A stretch of DNA of 64,000 nt. It comes from Golubevia sp. BC0850 (Eukaryota > Basidiomycota > Exobasidiomycetes > Golubeviales > Golubeviaceae). The notes beneath the pieces are model-generated. The model was not told the origin of the DNA. It searched no databases and worked only from the letters and a program-made list of their open reading frames with translations. The stretch spans positions 186,001 through 250,000 of the forward strand of contig JAAVVG010000011.1 of NCBI GenBank assembly GCA_012976225.1, written 5' to 3'. Numbering within the stretch: position 1 is the stretch's first letter; every line of letters starts with the position of its first letter. The translations under genes and the position numbers were made by a program. Shown here piece by piece: positions 36,801 to 47,660 of this stretch.

Positions 36801-38083
36801 GGCTCGTAATCTGCTGGAGTGTCATCCGTGTAGAAGAGCTTGATGGTGACGAACCTCTTTCTTGGGAGCTCTGGTAAAGATTGAGTCAGAGTGATCAATG
36901 TGCGAATGATGCTTTGAGTTGAAGAGCGAACGTCACGCTGAGTTGGTTTGACCGGATCCTTGGAGCCTTCGTAGATTGAGACTTTGCTCCTGAGAAAGAC
37001 GAAGAGTCAGCCCAAGCTCGATTCGGATCGAGAGTCGAAGCTGCCACTCACATGTGCTCTTCAAAATTCAAGCTTACAGCTTTCTTCTGAGTGCCAGGAA
37101 CAGATGTGTATGAGAAGTTGAAGGTGTAGGACTCGACCAAGTTCTCTGGTTCGTTCTCGTCTAGATAGACTGCAACAATCAAACTTGAGAGATATTCGTG
37201 ATCCAAAGCGTCTTGAACACCGAATTCCCAGTACTCGAGAAAGCGATCTCCTTCAGAGCTATGTCCTCTCTCTAGCTTCTTGACCTAGATCAGAGAAGGA
37301 GTTTAAACAGGTAGACAGGAGAGGTGAGACAAGTTTCTCTCTCTATTTGTGATAGATCCAGACATTCACTGGGCTTCTTACCTTGATGGAACCGTTTCTT
37401 CTAATATTTTCAGAAGATCCAGGAGTGACTCTTCCTCCAGGAACATAACTGTCGATGAAATGGTCGTCTGGAAAGATTCCGCTGGAAGCCGAGAAGGAGA
37501 GTGATGGTGAGTGAAAGTGGGGGTGGGTGTGGGACTAGTGCTCAGCAGCTGATAACTTTCCACGCATACATCGACTTGTTCAAACTTATACGCCCTAGAG
37601 ACTTACCGAAGATAAGTCAAGCAACCGAGACTGGAGAGGAGAAGGGAGAAATGGATGGATGGAGTTGGAGTTTCAGTGTCACTGACCCAAGCTCTCCAAT
37701 CTTTCGGTGGAGAGGCTCACACTCACCTGGTCTCGACCAAATGTTTGACAGCATTCAAACTGGCTACTACAGTTAGCTCACTCTAAAGTGGATAGACAGA
37801 AGAAGAATGAGGAGAAATCAGACCTCGAGGCAACGGGTGAACTGAGAAGTAGCACAGCAACAAAACACACTCACCTGGTCTTGGTCTTGGTCTTGATCGA
37901 CTGCAACTTTAGTAGAAGCTGGTTTCTAAAAGGAATGGAAAGGTAGGAAGTGGACAGAGAAGGAAAGAGGGAGGAATGGGACGAATGAGAAAATCTGTTT
38001 GCACGGACCGCTTTGTCCCTCTTCGTTCGAATCGGTTGTGAACTAATCTCACTCACCACTGCTTGACTGAACTTTTTGACCAT
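33894..38083 (-). CDS. HOP1: HOP1-like meiotic chromosome axis protein: HORMA, SQ/TQ cluster, PHD finger, winged helix, C-terminal CENP-C-like motif
   Basis: Meiotic axis protein that recruits the break and checkpoint machinery. Order: start MVKKFSQAV; HORMA domain from SELTVVASLNAVKHLVETS through LGCLTYLRGIFPDDHFID, RFLEYWEFG, VESYTFNFSYTS, LPRKRFVTIKLFYTDDTPAD; a Gln-rich SQ/TQ cluster (QTQIQTQSQSQ, ~35860-35925) as in yeast Hop1 targeted by Mec1/Tel1; a PHD-type zinc finger (VCDCGD, MAQCEAADC, WVHAACYGYNEK, LFCYEHELR); a winged helix (LMRRALFVIRRDGWPADIDY ... LEKEGYIVKVDKARR). PHD plus winged helix is the chromatin-binding region known in fungal Hop1. The tail carries YNLRNRMRPVKHWKAS (33951-33989) and ends LDDDVDMD. 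One HORMA exon is only 24 nt (37607-37630). Exon joins across the tail were checked for phase. Confidence 0.9.
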
Positions 38084-38601
38084 GTTTTATTGATCTAGGT
38101 CTGAATTTGAAGAAGTATTTTGAAGAAGGAGGGGGAGGGGTGGGTACGGGTGAAAAGTTGGGAGGGAAGATGCGAAAGGAAATTCAAAGGAGTTCATCAG
38201 CTGCGGGTGAGAATCATCACGGGAAAATCTCAGACCCCTTCGGGTGTGGATTAGATAGCATTTCGATTGAATGACCTCGCTGACTCGTTGCTTATTTGGA
38301 GAAACACTCGAGTGACTATCCAGAGTTGCTCAAAAGAAGGGATGTCCAACGCTGACGGATTGCAATCATGAGAAAACGCATCCAGAGTCAAATTTTGAGT
38401 TTCAGATGGAATTGAGATTGATGTTACAATGTTCAGAGAGAAGGCGGAGCGAAGAGCAATAGTTGGAATGGGAGATGACGGGTGCTCGAGAACGAGATAA
38501 AAGAAGAGAGCCAATAGCAGTCATCCTAACAGTATGAAATGAGAGAGGAATAAATAACCAGTGTTCTCTAGTACACAGAAGATTCGCAGTGGAGTGTTGC
38601 T
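38084..38601. other. Intergenic: HOP1 promoter and golgin 3' flank
   Basis: About 520 bp upstream of HOP1. A minus-strand open frame near 38251-38514 has no recognisable content. No clear upstream regulatory site could be named. Confidence 0.45.
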
Positions 38602-41078
38602 CTACTTCTTCGCATCTTCCAAAGGATTCAAAGGCTCTTCAGCGGAAGAGCTCGACGGCCTCCTCAAATTAGCGAGGGTATCCAATCGGAAAGACGATCT
38701 TGGAGTACCTGGGCTGGAAGGGGATAGAGGGGCGGACATGTTGCTTCCTGAAGGAGAGCCAGGAGTCGTTGGTGGAGCAGACGACGTCGAGGGGCCGGCT
38801 TTGGCTTTGTCGGCTTCAGATAAAAGGAATTCGACAAACAGATTGGAGAAGGACTGATAAAGTGGAGCAGTAAAATCGCGAAAGAAAAGAGAGGAAAATG
38901 GGAAAGAGAGGTCAGCTCGAAGGTAAAAGGAGAGACTCAGAGTGTATACAATCGAGAACTGAAGAGACAACTCACCTCGTCGCCAGCTCCTCCGTCCAGA
39001 GCTTTGGCTCTACCATGCCCTCCTGCGCTTACACTTTTGCTTGAACTCTGAGCTCCAATCCCAACCTTCCTCCCTGCTACTCCCTTGCCATTCGAGGCGC
39101 CTCCAACTTTCTGTAATCCGGCGGTCTCTCTTTCCTCGTCATTCCAAGAGAGAATCGAAGCTATTAGGCTCAACATCTCAAACCGTTTTGCATCAGCTCG
39201 AGGAGTTGTGAGGAATTGGAGAAGGAGGTTTGTGACCAATCTTCGGTCGACGTTTGTTTCTGATGTGTCTCGCTGAAGACGACGGAGAGCTTCTGTTAGA
39301 TGCTCGTTGAGAAAGATGGCTGGATAGAGTAAAGAGAGAGCGTCGTTGGCTATCAGCACTAATATTGAATTTGGAGAACGCAGAGTTGAAAGCGAGACTC
39401 GGAACTGACCTTCATGCCTCAATTTCCCAATCAAGATTCCTTTCTCTTTGACGTCTTTCTCCAGGCTCTTGCACCTCTCCGCATCGCTTCTATACCGTGA
39501 TAGTTGAGACTTTAGAAAAGAGACAGAGAGAAGAAGTCAGATCCGGCGATCCTGTCTTGAGCCAAAAAGCGATCTTCGATTTTCTCGTACAGCTCACCTC
39601 AGCATTGGATGCCCTGTCCTTATGCTCTTGCAAAGCGGTGGCTACTCGATCATACTTTTCTTGATAGTCTCCCAGAGCTCTCTGAAGCTCCGTGTCTTGA
39701 GCTGAGGTTGGGAAAGAGAGAGATTGAACGGGAAAGCGTTCAACATTTAGACGTTCGGAATGGTCTCGATTTGTCCCAAAGCTGGTCTGTTTCCGAGCTT
39801 CTATAAATGTAGGAGAAACTGTTCGGTCTTCTGACTTTCGTAAGAAGAAGGGTTAGAATCTAGATACTGAAGAGGCAACTCACCTTCCTGGAATTCCTCC
39901 AAAACATTTTGCAAACCTCTAGCACTCTCCGCTTCATTCCTAGCCAATTCTCGCATCTCCTCTAGTTTCCTTTCCAGTTCCATCTTTTCTTGAGCTTCCA
40001 GCTCTAATTTGCTCTCCAGCTCCTCTCTTAGACTCTTTTCATTCGCCAAATGATTCTCCAAAGTTTCTAAATCCAGTGTCAACCTTTGATTCGCTTCTCC
40101 GAGTTCTCTCGTCTTCATCAGATCCAAAGAGTTGGACTGCGAAGAAGACTCCTTTGTCGACATCTCGTCCATTAAGGTTGAATGAGAAGTACGTAAAGTG
40201 TCCAATTCTGAAGTCAGTCGTTCCGTGTCTGAGTGAGAAGTTATCAATTCAGTTTGAAGAGTTGAGACTGTCGATTCCAGTTCTTCTGTCTTCGTCGTTA
40301 GAGCCTGAATCTGTTCTTCCCTCTTGTCTAGTTCTTCCTGTAGATGACGGGCGAAATGTTGGGGAGGAGAGGAGTGAAGAGGCAGGGTCAGAAGGGGTCC
40401 GAATTGCAAGAAAGACGAATTCTTAGTCATCGCTTGAATTCGGCTACCATATCCTGAAAGTCTTCTAGCAGTAAGCATCTTGCAGACTTCATCTGGGCTG
40501 GCAGCTTGCAGACCATCGTGGTGTCCTCCCAATCAGTTCAGCGTCAGAGCATCTCAAGCTCCATCAATGACCGGAAGGGAGCCCAGCGTATTGTTAGTTT
40601 GAATGAATTCTGACTTTGATTAGGTCACTGTCTGAACCGAGCTGCCGCTGCAGGTGCAGGTGCACAGCTTGGGCAGCTCCATCCTCCTGCTGTCCTCTCT
40701 CTCTTCCTTCAGTGCAGCCTCACAGAGCTCTTTCCCCACCCGAGGAACTCTCAAATTCCTCCATCTCACTAATCTATAGAATACCTGTTCTTTGAATGTT
40801 CAACTCACAGCATCCTGTCTCAGTCGATCTCCCAAAGTTGTCCTCATCTGAGTTAATTTGCCCAGAAGTCCCTTGTACTGGCTCTCGAATGAATCTCTTT
40901 CTTCCTTAGCTTTCTCTAGTTCTGACCTCATTTCTTCCACTTTCTGAGAATCGGAAGAAGAGTGAGAGCCATTGGTGGTTCCATTAGGAGACGTTGAAGT
41001 TGGAGTTGCTTTTGAAAGTTCCAAATCTGCTACTGGCTTGTTCAGAACTTCTTCGACGCTTAGATTGCTAGAAGCCAT
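38602..41078 (-). CDS. Rud3/GMAP-210-type golgin with GRAB domain
   Basis: Cis-Golgi coiled-coil tether. Start MASSNLSVEEVLNKPVADLE. A long coiled coil follows (KVEEMRSELEKAKEERDSFE; EELDKREEQIQALTTKTEEL; LELEAQEKMELERKLEEMRE), then a C-terminal GRAB domain: IFLNEHLTEALRRL, VDRRLVTNLLLQFLTTPRA, RFEMLSLIASILSWNDEERE. The GRAB domain binds ARF1-GTP in the yeast Rud3/GMAP-210 family. A final exon, SFSNLFVEFLLSEADKAK with a Pro/Ser tail ending LEDAKK, completes it. Intron 1 (40808-40338) is 471 bp; the others are short. The exon-1 join RLRQDA-EELDKREE keeps the heptad register, which supports it. Confidence 0.88.
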
Positions 41079-41554
41079 ACTTGAATGTTACCGTATCAGC
41101 TCTCACGTGAGTACAGCGGGGTGGTTCTTCGAGCTAGCAGGGTAGATCCAAAAGTGATAGAGAGGTTATCAGGACGAAGAGGTAGTAGGCTGCTCGCTGG
41201 CTTGAGGTTGGAGCTAGTTGTTGAATGCGAGACTTGATTCTGCAAATTGCTGAGCCTGCTTCCAAGTCAGCAGTAGAAGAATTAGTGGAGAGAAGGAATG
41301 GTGGTATTGGAAGTGGTGAGTAGAGGAGCCCTCTCAAGACACTTTCTGTGGATCGAATCTGCGGGTCAATGTCTTTCGCCAGTGGCTTCGTTCTAGCCAC
41401 TTGTGAGAAGCGCAAATGTTACAAATTGATTGCTGGAGATGTAAATGTAAACACGCTTTGACTGAAAAATTCCACAGGAAAACGACTGCTCTTCTCTCCC
41501 CCCTCTCTTGCTCCTTCACGCTTCACGTTCTTGAGCCTTAAATGTTTCACCTGC
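41079..41554. other. Gap between golgin and dCMP deaminase genes, with one unexplained open frame
   Basis: On the minus strand an open frame (41388 down to 41134) reads VARTKPLAKDIDPQIRS ... YYLFVLITSLSLLDLPC after a possible acceptor (TCTCACAAG). It lacks an ATG and a visible upstream exon. It could be chance, part of a 3' UTR, or the last exon of an unrecognised small gene. Confidence 0.3.
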
Positions 41555-43347
41555 TCAAACCGAAGGAACATACCTCCTAAATCTGACTCCACTCTCATCA
41601 AAGATTTTCTTAGTTCTATCATCTACGCTATATTCGAGTTGATAAATGACTTCTTTAACCCCTGTTTGAACGATTTTGACCGCACATCTTAGACAAGGAC
41701 AACTAAGTAGTGGAATGTAAAGAAAGATAGGAAGAGGAGACAAGAGTGTCGAAAGAAGTGATCCATGAACATAAAAAAGGTGGCAGAAGAAGAGGGTTGA
41801 AAAAGAGGTAATGTCAACATCCTCACGGAGCATTCTTCCTCATCCCTTATTCCCTACTTCCTACCTCTCTCTCAAAAGTACTCACGTGTTACAATAAAGT
41901 ACCGCTCCCTCAGCCCCACCTCCACCTCTACCACATTCCAACAAAGCATTCTCCTCTGCATGCAAACATAAACATTCATCCAATTTCTCTCCAAGACTAT
42001 TAGAAGAATCGTTACATCTACCACAACCACCTTCATTACAATTTTTCAACCCTCTTGGTGTACCATTATAACCTGTACTTAAAACTCGATTGTTTCTTAT
42101 GAGTAAAGCTCCAACTCTTCTTTTCATACAGTTTGAACGTTGAGATGCTAAAGAGCAAAGGAGAATGAAATAGGTATCCCAAGAAGGTCGAAGTCGGTGA
42201 GTTGAGGAGAGAGAGAGAGAGGAGAGATGAGAGTGGAAAAAAGAGAGAGTGGAGTGGGAATTTAGGATGGAGAGGGAGGAGATGGAGAGGGGAGGGGAGG
42301 GTGAGAGAAGAGAGGAGGCTTGAGAAAGAGAGGGCTTTGAAGTTGACTCTTCGGAATTGGTGTGATTTGCAATTGAAAGGTCTGAGATTCCATTGAGGGC
42401 TGGAATTGGAGAGGGAGAAGAAGTTGAAGAATTGGAACCATAGATCTCTAAGTCATCTTCAAGTAGGAAAGTTTCTAGACTCGGAGGTTCTTGGTTTTGA
42501 GCTTCTGATCTGGAAATTTCAGGGATTATGAAGGGAGTAAGAAGTAGGAAGTAGAAAACAGTGAGAATGAGAGAAGACACGAGCTTTCAACAAAGAAAGA
42601 TGGTGTGTAGCTTCGGGGCTTGGACAAGACTGGGAGGCAGTCGACTTGTTCTAGCTCGAGAAGCAGAAAGAGATCATCTACAGCTGGAATTTGATCTAAC
42701 TTTTCTTTCAAGAGAGTTGGTCCTCCTCAAGCTTTCTCCTCAAAGAAAGAGAACAACTCTTCATGATCAGGCTTGATTCTGATCTCTTCCATCTCTCCGA
42801 CCTTCCTTTTCTCTGGAACGTGATTCCAAAAAGAGCCTGAAAAAGACTGGCTTCCCTGAAGGAATAAGGTCTCTTGATCCACTTTCACCTCTTCATCTTC
42901 TGTTCTCTGTCTTCTCATATCTTCCACTCTTCTGCCTTCCCGCTGTCTATCTCTTGTCCTTGCTCTGACCTCTCAAGTAGATCCCAAATCTGCTTATAAC
43001 ACTCACCTGTCACATTGCCTCTTCCACCTAATGGAGACGGGAGCGATGAGAGTGATCAAAAGAAAGAAAGGTCTCTTATCGAAACCGACGTTGAGATGTT
43101 CCTGAGTAGTCAAATCCATTGTGACAAACTTTTGTTGCCAGTGTTTTGTGACATGATCCAACATTTCAGCTGGAGATTGACAAATAACCTCCTGTTGATG
43201 CTGATTTGTAGTTGCAGTTGTTGAAGTTAAAGGAGTTGATTGTGAAGGGTCGATAGAGATCAGTCCGAATCTTTCATTTTCGATTAAATACTTGGCTAAC
43301 GTTTTCTTTCCTGAGCATCGAGGTCCAATTATTGAGATTAGCATCAC
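41555..43347 (-). CDS. DCD1: Deoxycytidylate (dCMP) deaminase with N-terminal P-loop domain
   Basis: Makes dUMP for thymidylate synthesis. As in yeast Dcd1, it has a kinase-like N-terminal domain: MLISIIGPRCSGKKTLAKYL (P-loop GPRCSGKK), KRPFFLLITLIAPVSIRWKR. Exon 1 ends at 43007; a 497 bp intron (43006-42510) joins CDR to SEAQNQEPPSLETFLLEDDL, matching the 'PPSLEDF..DDEEMYG' segment of the family. The deaminase domain follows: LRPSWDTYFILLCSLASQRS, CMKRRVGALLIR, VLSTGYNGTPRGL, a Cys-rich GGCGRCND, the zinc and catalytic motif CLHAEENALLECG and TCPCLRCAVKIVQTG. It ends FRRYVPSV. A Ser/Leu-rich insertion of about 70 residues before LRPSWDTY looks lineage-specific. Confidence 0.92.
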
Positions 43348-43525
43348 TTAGTCCAACGTTCAAGTAAGAGGATTTAAGAGAAGAGTCGAAGGAAAGTCAC
43401 AAGTCGTCAGACACATTTTCGAAAAAGGCGTCTCGATTTTGGCGATTTCTCGCGGAAAACCACTTGAAATTTGACGTGATTTTTGTGGAATCTCCTTCTC
43501 CTCACCCTCTCAATTGATCATTTCA
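43348..43525. promoter_or_regulatory. Divergent promoter, DCD1 / DPB4
   Basis: 178 bp shared by two S-phase genes. It contains TTTTGGCGATTT and TTTCTCGCGG around 43437-43455, resembling E2F/MBF-type sites (TTTSGCGC), plus AAAAGGCGTC upstream. Site identity is inference. Confidence 0.5.
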
Positions 43526-44894
43526 ATGGCACCAAAGAAGAAAGTGACTACGACAGCTGCAGCTAGTGGATCTGGAACTATCTCTAATAATACTGCCTCA
43601 ACTTCAGCAGCAGGTGCTGGTGCTTCAACTTCAGCTGCTACAACCACGGCAGATGCAGACGCTTCAATCGATCCAGATCAATTTGCATCCGGCGCTGGTG
43701 CTTTGGACATGGGAATAGATCAATTCGAATTACCGAAAAGTGTTGTCATGAAGTTGGCAAAGGAAGAGGTGAGTACCTTTTTGGGAGAAAGAGAGCGTCG
43801 AGGAGAGGCATGAGACAGTTGCCAGTCAGATGTATCTTGGAGGGACAGACCTGAGCAGATAGAGATAGGAAGGAGAGAACAAGATTTTATTTGTTCATCA
43901 AGCAAAGTCCGAAAGAAGCAAGCTAGGTTCGACGAAGGGAGGGAAGAGCTCTATCTCTCAAGTCACACTCAAGAAGCACTTCGAATCCTCTCCTCCGAGG
44001 AGAACACAGGTCTAAGCCTCGAGACTAACTCCAAGCTAAGGTCCACAGATCAATTCAGTTTTCAAGATGGGGGGTCACTTCAAGCTTCAAGAGCTGAACC
44101 TCTCCCTCCCACCTCCCCTCTCCTCTCTTTAGATCCCATCAAACTTCGTAATCCGTAAAGACACAACCACAGCTTTAGTCAAATCTTCAAGTGTTTTCAT
44201 AAGTTATCTTAGTGAGTCACAACTCCTCTCACACCTCTTTTCTTATTCTCTCCTTTCCCCTCCCCTTTCACTTTCATTTCTCATCTCCTGACCTTTCCTT
44301 TCCTTTCTTCGACCTTTCCTTCCTCCCCTCTCCCCCGTCTTTTCCCCCTCTCTTTCACTCTGTAAACTTTCTCTCGCATCTCTCATTTCAATTCCTACAG
44401 CTGCCATGGCCCACGAAATAGCTCATCGTTCAGGTCGTAAAACCATTGCAGCAAACCATGTCTTAGAAGCCATTGAGAATTTGGAATTCCCTTTTGAGAT
44501 GTTTTTGGATGAGATGGAAGCTCATTTGGAAGGTGAGTTCCCTCGCAGAGTGGGATTTTAATTTCAAAGAACTTGAGATTCTTTTGAAACACACATCGAT
44601 CTTCCTTGGCAACTAAGTTTGTTACCATTCATTTACTGACTGACATCTCTCTTTCACGTTTTTCTTTCCTGTTATTGCGTTTGCTTTTACTTAGGATTCC
44701 GCGAAAACGTAGAAGAAAAGAAAGTTCAAAAGAATGCCTCTACAGTAGCTTCTAAGAAGAGGAAATCTTTAACTCCAAGTGGCTCAATTAGTGAGAAAGG
44801 TCAAGAAGATCAAACTATGGAAGTTGATGAGGAAGTCCAGGAGGAAGGAGCGGGCCCAGCGGAAGCGGCGGGGGATGAGGAAATGAGGGAATGA
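43526..44894 (+). CDS. DPB4: DPB4/POLE3-like histone-fold subunit of DNA polymerase epsilon and ISWI/CHRAC remodeller
   Basis: Histone-fold protein of about 217 aa in four exons (43526-43768, 44133-44211, 44401-44532, 44695-44894). After an Ala/Ser/Thr-rich N terminus the fold reads FELPKSVVMKLAKEE-IPSNF, VIRKDTTTALVKSSSVFISYL, TAMAHEIAHRSGRKTIAANH, VLEAIENLEFPFEMF. The LPKSVV...IPSNF...K(D)TTTALVKSSSVFI arrangement is that of Dpb4/POLE3 rather than NF-YB or Dr1. The tail is basic then acidic (KKVQKNASTVASKKRK ... MEVDEEVQEE), as in Dpb4. Start is the MAPKKK Met at 43526; an upstream TTG extends the frame but is unlikely. Intron 1 is 364 bp. Confidence 0.85.
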
Positions 44895-45153
44895 AAAGGG
44901 GAAGGAAGGTCGGACTTGGCTCTTCTTGAAGAGTAGTGGTTTCGTTCTTTATTATATCCCAAGTTTTTGTCCCAATCATTTTTTGCTAAAAGTTAGATGG
45001 TCTGAGAGGCAAACAGATGGTTGAGTTGGACGTGGGAGATTGGACTGCGCTTCTTCTCAGAGGACTGTTTTTCAGCTCTTCAAATAGGGCTTCTTGAACA
45101 GTATACATCTCAAAGGATTCGCTGAGACAAATAATCCACTGCGAAAAACTGCC

Positions 45154-46265
45154 TTAGTTTTTGTTCCTCCTCGACCTTTTCGAAGTTTCCGTTTTCTCAT
45201 CGCTCGCCTCCAACCTCTCTTTCTCAACATCCTCATTCCCTCTCTTCCCGCTAGACTTTTTCTCCACATCCTCAGTTTCCTTCTCTTGAACCTTCTTTTC
45301 ATCCCCTCCCTCTGATCCAAGATCAACACCAAACTTCTCAGCATTCCAAAACGTCCAAGCCGCTCTTTCGATGCTCTCAACGTCCAATGATCTCCATTCA
45401 TCCTTCAACCCCTCATCCTTTTTCAATTCTTCCTGAAAATTCTTGACTTTTTGAAGAAACTCTTTGTAGAATTTGAGGGTGTATTGTAGTTTGATTGGGT
45501 TTGCTTTCGGTCTGGACTTTGATTTTCCCTTTGGATTGGGTTTCTCATCTTTCTTTAAGGCTTCCTGCGCTTGTTGGTCGTGTCCTCGAGCCCACAGCCA
45601 TCCAGACAATTCATCTGAGAAAAAGGGCTCTTCCTGTGGGTTCAACATCGACATTATGGCGCTTGCAGTTGCTGGACCGACTCCCTTTAGTTTCGTCAGT
45701 TCCTCTAGACATGCATCTCTCTTTGAAGGCACTTGATGGAAAAGAGAAAAAGCACTGGAAAACGTTGAAAGAACTGTGGACTCTGAGTTCGAGGCGATTA
45801 GCGAAGGTAGAGTGGGTCGAAACTTTCCTTTCTGAAAAGTGCATGAGGGATCAGAAAGTCAGAGATCGGGCAGAAGTTAAGATCCAAAGGGGAACGGAAT
45901 GGCAGAGACATAGAGATTGAATGAGAATAGACGAAGAAAGGGAGAAAGAAACAAACTTCGTTGGTGAAGAAGCATCCAGACCTTTTCTCTCGATTCTCAC
46001 TCGCCCTTCTCTCTAGCTTTTCCTTTGCATCTGAACTCACAGCTAGTTTCCATGTCATCAATTTCTCCAGATCTTCCTTCTCCAAATAACCCCCTGGGTG
46101 ATCCTTCTCGTCTTTCCTTTTGGCCACCTGGTCTCTCAATTGGCCTCTGAACCATTCGTCCAATTTGACCAAGTCCTTAGAAGTCTTGACTGAATCTGCC
46201 TTTGCTTTCAACACTTTTTGATAGTAAGGCATCGAATTGAAGACTTGAGAAATAGTCGGGTTCAT
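45154..46265 (-). CDS. Conserved fungal protein with helix-hairpin-helix-like motif, unknown function
   Basis: Two exons encode a protein starting MNPTISQVFNSMPYYQKVLK. Exon 1 ends EDLEKLMTWKLA and joins in phase 0 to KGKFRPTLPSLIASNSESTV. Then comes a helix-hairpin-helix-like turn LTKLKGVGPATASAIMSMLN followed by PFFSDELSGWLW, resembling the HhH region of DNA glycosylases. I see no catalytic Lys/Asp of the HhH-GPD enzymes. The tail is Lys/Glu-rich with a KRSRR end that could be a nuclear signal. I recall similar uncharacterised proteins in other fungi but cannot name one. DNA binding is a plausible inference. It lies between DPB4 and the Mpv17 pair, divergent from the latter by 103 bp. Confidence 0.75.
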
Positions 46266-46368
46266 CGTGTTGTGGGTTGCAAGTGACTTGCCAATCTGTT
46301 AGAGTCGCGGCTTTAACCAAAACTGTCAACCCTATCCCCTATTACTTTCTATCTCTCTCTCTCTTCCA
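46266..46368. promoter_or_regulatory. Divergent promoter, HhH protein / Mpv17-family paralogue A
   Basis: 103 bp between start codons, ending in a CT-rich tract (TCTCTCTCTCTCTTCC) directly before the plus-strand ATG. Layout-based. Confidence 0.45.
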
Positions 46369-47426
46369 ATGGAATCATTTCAATCGCTCCTTTCAGCTTC
46401 AACATCAACAATTCCAGGGCAGTGTATCACCACAGGAATTTTAAACTCTAGTGGTGATCTGATCGCCCAATTCGTTATCGAGAGAAAGTCCTTCTCAAAG
46501 TATGATGGATATCGGACAGTTCGAATGGGAGTGTGGGGCATGTTTATCTTTTCACCTATAATTGCCATCTGGCTGACGGTGGTGCTGGAAAGAATCCCTT
46601 TGGAGGGGTTGGTGGGATCTTTGGTCAAGGTGAGTGCAGGAGAGTTGGTGTCTCTGTACGAGCTCTAAGCTCTTTCGATCTTTCAAGACCTCGACAATTA
46701 TGACCAGAACTTCAACGTTTGATTGACATTCGTCGGGGTGGGAAAGATGGAGAGAACTTTGAAAGAAAGAGGCACAGAGGCCCACCCATCATGAATTGAG
46801 CTGATAAGGGCTGGACGTCAGCACCTCTGGCCTCTAAAAGGCAGTTTGGCCTCTAAGATAAATCACAACCACTTGTCCAAATCAATTGTGTCAGATGTCA
46901 GATGAAGTAGAGAACATGAGCATCGTTCTCCTGCGGTCTGGCCTCTCCCTCAATTCATCTTCTCCCTTCCCTCTCTCCCGCCCACTGCTTCAGGTCGCTT
47001 TAGATCAACTTCTAGTAGGCCCGACGATGCTAGCTCTTTTTCTAACGACGACGACGCTTATGGCAGGCAAGACTCTCGCGGAGGCCAAAGCTAAATTGAA
47101 AGAGCATTGGTGGAAGACTCTCGTCAAGCAGTGGATGGTCTGGATCCCGGTCATGTTTCTCAACATCCAGTTTTTCAAGCCAGAGATGAGACTACTAGTT
47201 GCAAATTTAGTCGGTCTCGCGTGGTGAGTCTCTCAGGCTCATGACTTTCGCTGGCAGACCAACATTCGCTGACCGATGCCTTTTTCCTGTCTGTAGGAAT
47301 ACATTCATGAGCTTGGTTGCTGGTCGACCGAGTCCCACACACGATTTCCAACAACTTCCAATCTCAAGTGAAGAGGCTGAACAGTTTGAATTGGACGGAA
47401 TTATGGTGGAGAGGAAGATTCATTAG
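46369..47426 (+). CDS. Mpv17/PMP22-family membrane protein, paralogue A
   Basis: About 206 aa, four-helix inner-membrane protein of the Mpv17/PXMP2/Sym1 family. Exons: 46369-46629, 46994-47223, 47297-47426. Landmarks: ITTGILNSSGDLIAQ, YRTVRMGVWGMFIFSPII, VALDQLLVGPTMLALF, LKEHWWKTLVKQWMVWIPVM, FLNIQFFKPEMRLLVANLVG, LAW-NTFMS. Family members sit in mitochondrial or peroxisomal membranes and may form channels; function here is open. Intron 1 is 364 bp; intron 2 (73 bp) is almost identical to the corresponding intron of the next gene. Confidence 0.88.
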
Positions 47427-47660
47427 AGGTTTCCTTTGATACTCCAAGCGACTTCCTCTCTCATCACTTCTTTCTCGATTATTGAATCAATGTAAATACG
47501 TTGCAAAAACTACACTTCTTCGATTTGAAGCGAGGGTGGTGTGTTGCTTGAACGGTGGCGATGACAGCGGTTCGTTCACGTAGAAAACGCCACTGCGAAA
47601 TTCTTGAGCTTGAAAAATTCTCATCGAGCTTCTTCCTCCCAAACATCACCTCACTAAATT

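Noticed and set aside
42510-43006. In-frame TGA within an apparent coding block of DCD1 (an open frame ending HEELFSFFEEKA)
   Set aside because: The block lies in a 497 bp intron: splicing CDR directly to SEAQNQEPPSLETFLLEDDL is in phase and restores the known Dcd1 text, so no stop-codon readthrough is needed.
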